Assembly (NCBI GenBank): GCA_022616415.1
Contig: JAKEEU010000362.1
Span: 30,676 to 94,675, forward strand
From: Candidatus Zhuqueibacterota bacterium
Lineage (GTDB): Bacteria; Zhuqueibacterota; Zhuqueibacteria; Zhuqueibacterales; Zhuqueibacteraceae
Length of the DNA stretch: 64,000 bases
Direction of reading: 5' to 3'
Shown: positions 8,748 through 16,422 of the stretch, piece after piece
Position numbering within the stretch: the stretch's first letter is position 1
Layout: each line of letters starts with the position of its first letter
The notes under the pieces: generated by a model
Told to the model about the DNA's origin: nothing
Seen by the model: only the letters and a program-made list of their open reading frames with translations
Database searches by the model: none
Position numbers and translations under genes: made by a program

Positions 8748-10328
8748 ATGACGCACCGAATTTTGCTGTCCGTTTTTGTTATTCTGCTTTACTTCAATCT
8801 CTCCCTTTTTGCCCAATCGCAAGCGCCTGAAATTTCCCCAACCGCCTCTGCTGCGGTTCCGCTCGAACATCCGGTTTATCCGTTTCTCGAAAAATTAGTC
8901 GCACTGTTGCCATCACATGCGCTCGACCTGCACGTGCTGCCAGTTGATCGCAACCAGGTTAAAAAAATTTTATCTGCCGCGAAAACAAGCGACCTTTCAC
9001 TTTCACGCGCCGATCAAGATTTACTGCAACAATATCTCGCCGAATTTACCGATCCCCAAATGGGAGTTCCTGCTCATCGCGGTGCCGAGCGGCATTTCAT
9101 CCGCTATGAGGAGTTGGACACGCAAATTTTCATCGATCTCTTAGCCAACCAACGCTTTGAATTTCGTCGTGGCAACTGGGAGGCTGGCGAAGCCGACGTC
9201 TCGCAAACTCGTGCTGGCATTCGCATGCGTGCCGCCCTCTCGCCCCGCCTGCTTGCCGCCGTTGACATGAGCAACATTCTCGAACGCGGCGCCAACGATA
9301 CCGCCGAAGTGCTCACGCCCGGCGCCGGCACGCCCGTGGTTCTCTCCGGCTCCTCGGCTTTTCGAGAAGCTGTCATCGCCTATTTTCGGTTGCGCCTGCC
9401 GTGGTTCGAAATCGAAGCCGGCCGCAACCAACTCGCTTGGAATATCAGCCCATTGACGCAGCTCACGCTGGCGCGAGACAACCAGCCGCTTGATTTGATC
9501 AAAATCGACCGCCAATGGCGCCGGTTTCGCTTTACTTTTGTGCACGCCAATTTGCGCTCGCAACAACGGAAATTTTTGGCCAGCCACCGGCTCGAAATCA
9601 TGGCGCACCCGCGGCTGTTCATCGGCGTCGGCGAATCGGTGATTTATGGCAACCGCAGCGCCGAGTTCGAGTATCTCAACCCGCTCATGCTCTATCACGC
9701 CGCCGAACATCTGCTCGGCGACAAGGACAACAATACGCTGACCTTCGATTTCACGGCTTTTCCCTTTCGCGGTGTCAAATTCTACGGAGAAATATTCATC
9801 GACGATTTGAGTTTGGAATTTCCTATTGGCACATATTGGGGAAACAAGCTCGCGTATCTTGGCGGCTTATATTGGGTTCAGCCGCTCGGCTGGCGCAGCG
9901 GCGAACTGCGTTTTGAATATGCCCGCATCGATCCGTTCGTTTACACCCACGACAAATCGGTCAATATCTATGAGCAAGACAGCGAGGGGCTTGGCAGCCG
10001 TTTCGGTCCCAACGCTGATCGTTTCACGGCACAGGCCGCCTTTCAACCCCATCGCGATCTTCGTTTCGTTTCGCAATTCTCTTTCCAGTGCAAAGGGCGT
10101 GGTGATATTTTTCAAGCGCATCGTCCGGAGGACGGCAACGCCAAAGGCTTTCTCGCCGGCACGACGATCAACTCGGCCTTTTGGCAATTTGCAGCAGAAG
10201 ATCAACTGCGCCGCGATGTTTATTTAAAATTGGAACTGGCGTGGGAACGGCGGCACAATGCGGATTTCATTTCAGGCGCAACCCAAATGCAGCGCCGTGC
10301 TGCGTTTTCCGTCCGGGCGGATTTTTAA
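8748..10328 (+). CDS. Wzi-like capsule-assembly outer-membrane barrel
   Basis: A 526-residue protein with a signal peptide (residues 1-22, LLSVFVILLYFNLSLFAQ). The mature part is rich in alternating hydrophobic strands. It resembles the capsule assembly Wzi family: GRNQLAWNISPLTQLTLARDN, then VGESVIYGNRSAEFEYLNP, are the segments conserved around the barrel, and the C-terminus ends in F like an outer-membrane protein. Wzi anchors capsular polysaccharide at the surface. It follows the radical SAM gene by 41 bases and precedes two glycosyltransferases, which supports a surface-glycan role. Confidence 0.7.
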   Translation: MTHRILLSVFVILLYFNLSLFAQSQAPEISPTASAAVPLEHPVYPFLEKLVALLPSHALDLHVLPVDRNQVKKILSAAKTSDLSLSRADQDLLQQYLAEFTDPQMGVPAHRGAERHFIRYEELDTQIFIDLLANQRFEFRRGNWEAGEADVSQTRAGIRMRAALSPRLLAAVDMSNILERGANDTAEVLTPGAGTPVVLSGSSAFREAVIAYFRLRLPWFEIEAGRNQLAWNISPLTQLTLARDNQPLDLIKIDRQWRRFRFTFVHANLRSQQRKFLASHRLEIMAHPRLFIGVGESVIYGNRSAEFEYLNPLMLYHAAEHLLGDKDNNTLTFDFTAFPFRGVKFYGEIFIDDLSLEFPIGTYWGNKLAYLGGLYWVQPLGWRSGELRFEYARIDPFVYTHDKSVNIYEQDSEGLGSRFGPNADRFTAQAAFQPHRDLRFVSQFSFQCKGRGDIFQAHRPEDGNAKGFLAGTTINSAFWQFAAEDQLRRDVYLKLELAWERRHNADFISGATQMQRRAAFSVRADF

Positions 10329-10351
10329 ATTCATGTCTTCTCATAAATCCT

Positions 10352-10411
10352 CCAACGGATCGATTAAGACCAAAGGATAAAAACATCAGTTGGTCTTAAT
10401 CTATCCGTTGG
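10352..10411 (-). repeat. 60-bp palindromic element, copy 1
   Basis: Two 21-base arms (CCAACGGATCGATTAAGACC.. and its complement) with one mismatch surround an 18-base loop. Read on the minus strand, the whole 60 bases match the copy at 58718 with four differences, loop included. A T run after the right arm (10414-10421) could make it a terminator for the Wzi-like gene. Confidence 0.8.
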
Positions 10412-10426
10412 GGTATTTTTTGCCTC

Positions 10427-11614
10427 ATGACTATTCTGCTAATTGGCATTTTCGGCAGCATCACGCTTTTCTATCACTGCATCATCTTTTGGCTTGGCCG
10501 AGGGCTTCGCCGTCTTGAAAACGAAAAGCATTCATCTCAATCCGGGATTTTGCCGAAACTGTCCGTCATCGTCTGCGCCAAAAATGAAGGGCACCGCTTG
10601 CCACAACTCTTATCGGCATTAGCCCGGCAGAAATATCCTGCGGACAAACTTGAAATCTGCTTGGTCGACGACCGCTCATCGGATCGCACTGGTAGGATCA
10701 TTGAAGAATTTGCCGCGTCACGTTCCAACGTCGTTCATCTTCGCATCGACGACACGATTCCGGATTTTGCACCGAAGAAGCGCGCCATCGACACGGCGAT
10801 TCGCCACACCACCAGCGAAATTATTTTGTTGACTGACGCCGATTCAACTCCCGGGCCACAATGGGTTCAAGAAATGGCCGCTGCATTCACGCCCAACGTC
10901 GTGATGGTGTGCGGCTATTCGCCTTACGTTCCGCGCGATTCACTTTGGCAAAAAATCCTCGCGCTCGAATACTTTTCGCACGCCGCAGTTGCTGCCGGCG
11001 GCGTCGGCGCGGCCCGGCCATTAACGTGCACCGGCAGCAACATGGCCTACCGCCGCGAGGCGTACTTGCGCATCGGCGGATTTGCCGGCATCGCGCAGTG
11101 GATTTCCGGCGACGACGATTTGTTGCTCCACAAAATGCATCGAGCCGGAATCGGCGAAATTTCCTACGTGGCTCATCCTGCCGCACACGCACCGGTGCGG
11201 CCGCCGCGCACATGGAGTGAGTTTAAATCGCAAAGGACACGCTATGCCTCGAAGAGCTTGCATTACGAGCCAGCTTTGACCCTGTCGCTGGCATTGGTTT
11301 ATTTGCTCAATTTGTTTATCTGCGCCGAATTGCTGTTCGCCATCGTCGGGTGGTGGAAGCTCTTTGTACCGGCCTTGACAATTGCTATAGTGAAAGCCGC
11401 CGGCGAATACCTTTATTTGCGGCGCGCAGCCAAGCTATTTGACGAAGAACAGCTTTTGCCGGTTTTTCCGCTCGCTGCATTGCTGCATCCATTCTACGTC
11501 GTGCTCTTTGCAACGCTGGGGCAATTTGCCAGATTCAGTTGGCGCGGAGAGCGGTTAGCGGCGAAAGAAAATTCACCCGTTGTCTTCCCACGGACTGAAG
11601 AATCCCGCCGATAA
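10427..11614 (+). CDS. membrane glycosyltransferase, family 2 (first)
   Basis: A 395-residue inner-membrane glycosyltransferase. One N-terminal helix (TILLIGIFGSITLFYHCIIFW) is followed by a GT-A domain: SVIVCAKNEGHRLPQLL, CLVDDRSSDRTG (nucleotide-sugar Asp), LLTDADSTPG (DxD metal site), GSNMAYRREAYLRIGGF, GDDDLLLHKM (catalytic acid region) and QRTRYASKS in place of QxxRW. Two or three C-terminal helices follow. It lies 98 bases after the Wzi-like gene and starts 15 bases past a palindromic element; no clear ribosome site. Likely polymerises or transfers a sugar to a lipid or glycan at the inner face of the membrane. Confidence 0.88.
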   Translation: MTILLIGIFGSITLFYHCIIFWLGRGLRRLENEKHSSQSGILPKLSVIVCAKNEGHRLPQLLSALARQKYPADKLEICLVDDRSSDRTGRIIEEFAASRSNVVHLRIDDTIPDFAPKKRAIDTAIRHTTSEIILLTDADSTPGPQWVQEMAAAFTPNVVMVCGYSPYVPRDSLWQKILALEYFSHAAVAAGGVGAARPLTCTGSNMAYRREAYLRIGGFAGIAQWISGDDDLLLHKMHRAGIGEISYVAHPAAHAPVRPPRTWSEFKSQRTRYASKSLHYEPALTLSLALVYLLNLFICAELLFAIVGWWKLFVPALTIAIVKAAGEYLYLRRAAKLFDEEQLLPVFPLAALLHPFYVVLFATLGQFARFSWRGERLAAKENSPVVFPRTEESRR

Positions 11615-11656
11615 AAACTTCGCGGGGTTTATCAGTGCGGTTCTTCAATCCGTGGG
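11587..11656. repeat. 70-bp inverted repeat spanning a gene end
   Basis: Arms CCCACGGACTGAAGAA... (11587-11615) and ...TTCTTCAATCCGTGGG (11628-11656) pair with a few central mismatches. The left arm contains the last codons and TAA of the first glycosyltransferase; the right arm runs into the GGGGGAG ribosome site of the second. Confidence 0.75.
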
Positions 11657-11669
11657 GGAGTTAAGACGA

Positions 11670-12824
11670 ATGAATATTCTGACAGCAACTATTTTGCTCA
11701 TCATTCTGCTTTACGTCATTTCTTCTCTCGTCCTTTTTTGTGGTATTTTTCGCCGGCGCCCGGCACGGGTTTCCCAACAACCTTTTGTCAGCGTTTTGAT
11801 TGCCGCACGCAATGAAGAGAAAAGAATCCCGCAATGCTTGGAATCTCTTTTACACTCGCAATATCCTGCCGATAAATTTGAAATTCTGATGATCGACGAC
11901 CATTCGACCGATCAAACCCGAAACATCGCAGAGGGTTTCTCACGTCAACACCCGCAGGTTCGCTTCATCTCCATCAGCCGTCGCCTCGAAAACATGTCCG
12001 GCAAAGCCAGCGCCTTGTGCCAAGGCATTATTCATGCTCGCGGCGAAATCATTTTGATGACTGATGCGGATTGTCAAGTGCCGCCAGGCTGGATTCCTCA
12101 AATGGTCAGTTATTTTGCGCCGAATGTCGGCCTGGTTGGCGGCTTCACTCTACTCTCACAACGAGAAAAAACAAGCACAACCTTTGCCAAAATCCAAACG
12201 CTTGATTGGATGTACTTGCTCACCGTCGGGGCAGGAGCTGCCGGGCTCGGCAAACCGGTTTCGATTATCGGCAACAATTTTGCGTTTCGCCGCGCCGCTT
12301 ACGATGCCGTCGGCGGATATGAAAAACTGGGCTTCAGCATCATCGAAGATTTTGCATTGATGCGCGCCATCGATGAGCGAACACCATTGCAGGCTATCTT
12401 TCCGCTCGATCCGCAAATTGCCATTACGAGTGAACCGGCAACAAATTGGCGTGAATTTTACGAGCAACGCCAACGCTGGGCCGTCGGCGGCAAAGAAGTT
12501 GGGCTGCTGGCGAAATGGCTTATGATGACCGCCTTTTTCGGACATCTCGCTTGTCTATTTGCATTTTTTATCGCAGTGAAACTGGTGATTATTTGTTTTG
12601 CCGTTTTAGCGGGAGTTGATTTTTTACTCATCTGGCAAAGTACACGAAAGCTCGGCCGCCGCGATCTTCTGGCGATTTTTCCGCTGTTTGAAATTTATTA
12701 TTTTCTCTACAGCTTCCTTTTCGCGCCGACTGTGCTGCTGCCTGCCACCGTGCGCTGGAAGGGCATACATTATCGGTGGAATTTAAGGGGAAAAATTAAA
12801 CAGGTGAAAGATGGTACAACATGA
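11670..12824 (+). CDS. membrane glycosyltransferase, family 2 (second)
   Basis: A 384-residue paralogue of the preceding enzyme. N-terminal helix (TATILLIILLYVISSLVLF), then SVLIAARNEEKRIPQCL, MIDDHSTDQTRN, LMTDADCQVPPGW (DxD), GNNFAFRRAAYDAVGGY, EDFALMRAI and a clear QRQRWAVGG (QxxRW) motif typical of processive enzymes; C-terminal membrane helices. ATG 11670 is preferred over the longer frame because GGGGGAG lies nine bases upstream. It overlaps the following gene by 14 bases. Together the pair looks like polysaccharide or glycolipid synthases. Confidence 0.88.
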   Translation: MNILTATILLIILLYVISSLVLFCGIFRRRPARVSQQPFVSVLIAARNEEKRIPQCLESLLHSQYPADKFEILMIDDHSTDQTRNIAEGFSRQHPQVRFISISRRLENMSGKASALCQGIIHARGEIILMTDADCQVPPGWIPQMVSYFAPNVGLVGGFTLLSQREKTSTTFAKIQTLDWMYLLTVGAGAAGLGKPVSIIGNNFAFRRAAYDAVGGYEKLGFSIIEDFALMRAIDERTPLQAIFPLDPQIAITSEPATNWREFYEQRQRWAVGGKEVGLLAKWLMMTAFFGHLACLFAFFIAVKLVIICFAVLAGVDFLLIWQSTRKLGRRDLLAIFPLFEIYYFLYSFLFAPTVLLPATVRWKGIHYRWNLRGKIKQVKDGTT

Positions 12825-14493
12825 ATTTGTAAATTGGGGCATTGCGTTTTTACCATTCTCCTTTATTCCCCTCTGGCTCTACGCCGAAATTCATTACCGT
12901 TTCAAATTCATCCCCAGCCGGTTGTTTTATCGCCAGCCGGAGATCATCGCCGATGCGCCGCATCGGATCGAGCCAGGCAAGCCGCTGCCGATTTTGCTTT
13001 TGGTGAAAGATGCAAATCGGTTTCCTATCGAATTGCAATGCGTAACGGCATCCGTTCAATGTGACGCGAAACCCACCAATATCACGCTTCACGCTTCACG
13101 CTTTACACTTCACGAATCCCCCGAATTCATCAACTCCCCGCTATGGTGGCGCATCTTTCCAATTGACATTCCCACCGAATGGCGAGGCCAATTGGCGCGA
13201 GTGAATATTGAAATCATCTATCGTTGCGGTGGCCGCCAGCTTCGTTGCGTTAATGACAACCACGTTGGCACCAGCCACGCGCCGCAGCGAATTTATTTTG
13301 CCAACGACTCATTGCCGACCTTGCCGAACTTTTGGCACGGCGAGCTGCATTGCCACACCGACGCCACCAGCGATCAAGTCGAATTTGGTGCGCCGGTGGA
13401 AGCGATCGTGAAATTGGCCAAAGCGCAGGGATTAAATTTCTTTGCCGCAACCGATCACTCCTACGATCTGGACGACTTGCCGGACAATTATTTGAAAAAC
13501 GATCCGGCGCTGCGCAAATGGCATGATTTGCACGAGCGCATTATACGGTGCAATGAGCAGAATCAGGATTTTGTGATCATTCCTGGCGAAGAAGTCTCGG
13601 CGGGAAATTCACGGCGGCGTAACGTGCATTTTCTCATCTTCAATTCTCCAAAATTTTTCCCCGGCACCGGCGATAGCGCCGAGCGCTGGTTTCGCACCGA
13701 ACCGGAAATGTCGATCAACGAGATTTTCGATCAGCTCGGCGACGAAGCGCTGGCGTTTGCCGCGCACCCGGAAGTGCCTACGCCGTTTCTCGAATGGCTG
13801 CTCCTCCATCGCGGCAAATGGCAGTGGCCGGATTATCAGCATCCGCGTTTGAATGGCCTGCAAATCTGGAACGGCTCTTTAGAAGGAATGGAGGAAGGTT
13901 TATCGCGTTGGCGTGAATTACTTTTAGCGGGAAAGAAACTGTTCATCATTGCCGGCGATGACGCCCACGGCAATTTCAACCGCTTCCGGCAAGTCGGCAT
14001 CCCGCATTTGCGCATGCGCGAGCATCATTGGCATTTATTTGGCAGGACCCGAAGCGCTGTATTGATTGACGGCCAAATCAGCTTGTCTTCTCTCATGGCG
14101 GCGCTGAGAAATGGACGCGCTTGCATTACCACCGGACCGATGATGGATTTGCAGGTTGTTTGTGAAAGTGGCCGCTACGCACGTTTGGGTGAGGCGGTTA
14201 CAGAGCCAATACGAAACTTTGTTGTGCAAGCGAAAAGCTCGCCGGAATTTGGCAAATTGCAGCGCGTTGTCGTTTGGCTTGGCGATCTGCGGGAACGGCG
14301 TGAACAGGTTTTGTTTGAAACAAACAATTTTGCCGAGCCTTTTTCGTTCGAGCATACGCAATCACTCAGTCTTCCCACCGGCCAATTTTATTTGTGCGGC
14401 AGAGTTCACAGCGCGGGAAGCGAATTTTTGCCGGAGCAAAAATTGCCGTGCCAAGGGTTGACGAATCCGATTTTGGTTGAGGTCGAAAGATAA
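12811..14493 (+). CDS. PHP-domain metallohydrolase (CehA/McbA-like)
   Basis: A 560-residue protein. The first ~170 residues form a beta-rich domain. The PHP domain starts at WHGELHCHTDATSD (metal His-x-His) and continues with FFAATDHSYDLDD, IIPGEEVSAG, HFLIFN, FAAHPEVPTP, GLQIWNG and IIAGDDAHGN, all PHP metal-site motifs, so a phosphoesterase-type or other hydrolytic function is expected. A beta-sandwich-like tail follows. It overlaps the glycosyltransferase by 14 bases and ends the operon, so its substrate may be an envelope glycan or its lipid carrier; this is inferred from context. Confidence 0.82.
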   Translation: MVQHEFVNWGIAFLPFSFIPLWLYAEIHYRFKFIPSRLFYRQPEIIADAPHRIEPGKPLPILLLVKDANRFPIELQCVTASVQCDAKPTNITLHASRFTLHESPEFINSPLWWRIFPIDIPTEWRGQLARVNIEIIYRCGGRQLRCVNDNHVGTSHAPQRIYFANDSLPTLPNFWHGELHCHTDATSDQVEFGAPVEAIVKLAKAQGLNFFAATDHSYDLDDLPDNYLKNDPALRKWHDLHERIIRCNEQNQDFVIIPGEEVSAGNSRRRNVHFLIFNSPKFFPGTGDSAERWFRTEPEMSINEIFDQLGDEALAFAAHPEVPTPFLEWLLLHRGKWQWPDYQHPRLNGLQIWNGSLEGMEEGLSRWRELLLAGKKLFIIAGDDAHGNFNRFRQVGIPHLRMREHHWHLFGRTRSAVLIDGQISLSSLMAALRNGRACITTGPMMDLQVVCESGRYARLGEAVTEPIRNFVVQAKSSPEFGKLQRVVVWLGDLRERREQVLFETNNFAEPFSFEHTQSLSLPTGQFYLCGRVHSAGSEFLPEQKLPCQGLTNPILVEVER

Positions 14494-14584
14494 AAATTAC
14501 CATTGCACTTTAATAAATTATTGATTATTTTTACTCAGTTCTACTGCCAACAAAAAATTCTTATTGTATGGGAAAGCAAAACTT

Positions 14585-15004
14585 ATGCAAACCGTAACTT
14601 TAGAACTTCCCGAACCATTGGCGCAAGAATTAAAGAATGCGGACGAAGCCCGTTTGCGCGCAATTTTCGAATGGGGCTTTGCCGGACCGCCATCACCTAG
14701 CCATCCCTATATTGCCCGAATTCCTGGTGTTCTCGGGGGCCGCCCAATTATTCGTGGAACCCGCATTCCAGTTTGGCAAATTGCCAATGCCATTCTACAT
14801 CTGGGCGAATCTATCGAAAATTATCGAGCCGATCATCCCACGCTAACACTGGCTCAAATCCACGCAGCGCTGAGCTATTACTTCGACCACGAAGCTGAAA
14901 TCGAAGCCGAAATTGAAGCGAATCGCATAGAGCGGTTAAAAAATGACTTTGATTTGACAGTAGACAATCGCGGATTTGTCAAAATCCAAGCGCAACATGG
15001 CTAA
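14585..15004 (+). CDS. DUF433 family antitoxin-like protein
   Basis: A 139-residue protein. The central block HPYIARIPGVLGGRPIIRGTRIPV followed by LGESIENYRADHPTLTLAQIHAALSYYFDH is the DUF433 (COG2442) helix-turn-helix domain, found as the antitoxin half of two-gene modules with PIN-like nucleases. The N-terminal VTLELPEPLAQELK looks like a short dimerisation segment. ATG 14585 is used; the frame extends 21 bases more. It overlaps the next gene by eight bases. Confidence 0.85.
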   Translation: MQTVTLELPEPLAQELKNADEARLRAIFEWGFAGPPSPSHPYIARIPGVLGGRPIIRGTRIPVWQIANAILHLGESIENYRADHPTLTLAQIHAALSYYFDHEAEIEAEIEANRIERLKNDFDLTVDNRGFVKIQAQHG

Positions 15005-15380
15005 CCAATTGCCTGAACTGTTCATTGCGCTGTATGTCGATGAAGACGTGACCGATGCGTTGGCTCCGGTTTTGCGCGAACGCGGCTTTGAAGCGCAAAG
15101 CACGATTGAAGCGGGAAGGCTGGCGCAACCGGACGATACCCAATTAGAATATGCCACCCTTCACAACATGGCAATTCTGACTGCCAATGCACGCGACTTC
15201 TTGATATTGGCTCGCCAATGGGCGGCGACACAACGTGAACATACCGGGATAATCCTGACTGAGCAATTTCGACGAGATCAATTTGGAGAATTATTGCGCC
15301 GTGTTCTTAAACTCTTGAACACCTACACACGTGATGAGCTTCGCAATCAGGTCTTGTATCTTTCACAGTTTCGGGAATAA
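14997..15380 (+). CDS. PIN-like (DUF5615) toxin-type nuclease
   Basis: A 127-residue protein of the DUF5615/COG4634 PIN-like family. LYVDEDVTDALAPVLRERGF carries the first acidic residues, and MAILTANARDFLILARQW corresponds to the lvTxDxDF motif with the later acidic residue. In this family the partner is a DUF433 antitoxin, exactly the upstream gene here, so this is probably the RNase toxin of the pair. A TTG start 21 bases earlier is possible, but the ATG gives a normal N-terminus. Confidence 0.83.
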   Translation: MANQLPELFIALYVDEDVTDALAPVLRERGFEAQSTIEAGRLAQPDDTQLEYATLHNMAILTANARDFLILARQWAATQREHTGIILTEQFRRDQFGELLRRVLKLLNTYTRDELRNQVLYLSQFRE

Positions 15381-15434
15381 AGTTTGCGAAGTTTGTTTTG
15401 GAATTTAAGGGAATTTGATCAGAGGACGTAAACC

Positions 15435-16394
15435 ATGTCAAACAGGAATGAAAAGGTCTGTTTCGTGTTAATGCCTTTCAAAAAGAATTTGGAAGCCGTT
15501 TACACCAAAGCCATCAAACCCGCATGCAACAAAGCAGGCTTTAAAGCGATCAGAGCCGACAAGCTGATCGGGCCTTACAATATTCACCGCGATATCATCA
15601 AACATATTTTTCTAAGTCATGCTGTTGTTGCGGATTTAACCGACCGAAATCCGAATGTCTTTTACGAAATGGGGGTCGCGCATGCCATCGATAATAAAAC
15701 TATTATGATTATTCGGAAAAGGCAAAAACTGCCGTTTGACATTAGTAGTTATCGCTGCATATCTTATGATTTGTCCGAAAGCGGCCTGAAGCTTTTGAAG
15801 CAACAGATTGTCGAAAGCCTAAAATTGATTAACGAATGGCGCCAACATCCGACAAATCCCGTGCAAGAGTTCAAACCCCGCGAGGCCTTTGTTTCCAAAA
15901 GCGTTTTGAATGACTTGAATCGAGAGTTGCGAAGAAATCAATACACAGCAGCGGCAATTCAACGCGCGCAAGGAATATCGCAGCATGCCAGCGACGCCGA
16001 GCTTGACGCGATTATTCCTACCGGCATGCGGACGATCGATCTTGCACGGTGGATTTTGGCGAAGCAGAAAAGCGGGAAATGGGAAGCCCTTAAACAGAAA
16101 GGCGTAACAATGTCAACGCTGGCACAGACGAACGGCGTTTCAGTAGATTCATTGTATACGCAGTTAAACCGGTTGCGGAAACAGAACGCGCCTGTTCCGA
16201 CTGATATGAGAACTACTGATCTTGTGCGGTGGGTATTTGACAAGCAGAAAAAGGGTGAATGGGAAGCATTCAAAAAGAAAGGCGTAACAATGTCAACGCT
16301 GGCGCAAGCGAACGGTGTTTCAGCAAACTCATTGCAGGTGGAATTAAGCAAATTCCGGAAACAAAAACGGCTGTCGCAACAACAATCGCGCTGA
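15435..16394 (+). CDS. nucleoside deoxyribosyltransferase/TIR-like domain fused to two tandem repeats
   Basis: A 319-residue protein. Residues 5-135 belong to a Rossmann-like family near nucleoside 2-deoxyribosyltransferases and TIR: VCFVLMPFKKNLEAVY, AIRADKLIGPY, VVADLTDRNPNVFYEMGVAHA (66-84, with Tyr77/Glu78) and LPFDISSYRCISYD. Enzymes of this fold cleave N-glycosidic bonds in nucleosides or NAD; activity here is inferred. The C-terminal part holds two copies of a 60-residue unit (from residue 198 and 258), each with MRTxDLxRW...KKGVTMSTLAQxNGVSxxSL, a helix-turn-helix-like pattern. GAGGACG precedes the ATG. It follows the DUF433/PIN pair, making this a defence-like stretch. Confidence 0.72.
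   Translation: MSNRNEKVCFVLMPFKKNLEAVYTKAIKPACNKAGFKAIRADKLIGPYNIHRDIIKHIFLSHAVVADLTDRNPNVFYEMGVAHAIDNKTIMIIRKRQKLPFDISSYRCISYDLSESGLKLLKQQIVESLKLINEWRQHPTNPVQEFKPREAFVSKSVLNDLNRELRRNQYTAAAIQRAQGISQHASDAELDAIIPTGMRTIDLARWILAKQKSGKWEALKQKGVTMSTLAQTNGVSVDSLYTQLNRLRKQNAPVPTDMRTTDLVRWVFDKQKKGEWEAFKKKGVTMSTLAQANGVSANSLQVELSKFRKQKRLSQQQSR
16026..16385 (+). repeat. in-gene tandem duplication, two 180-bp units
   Basis: Units start at the ATG codons 16026 and 16206. The stretch AAAGGCGTAACAATGTCAAC is identical in both, with more divergence at the ends, so the duplication is fairly recent. It keeps the reading frame. Confidence 0.85.
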
Positions 16395-16422
16395 CTGCCG
16401 TTGCAAAATCGAGTTTTTCAAA

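Noticed and set aside
15435..15840. Calling the protein a genuine nucleoside 2-deoxyribosyltransferase
   Set aside because: Only the superfamily motif is visible; the fusion and setting fit a TIR-like or regulatory use, so the reaction is left open.
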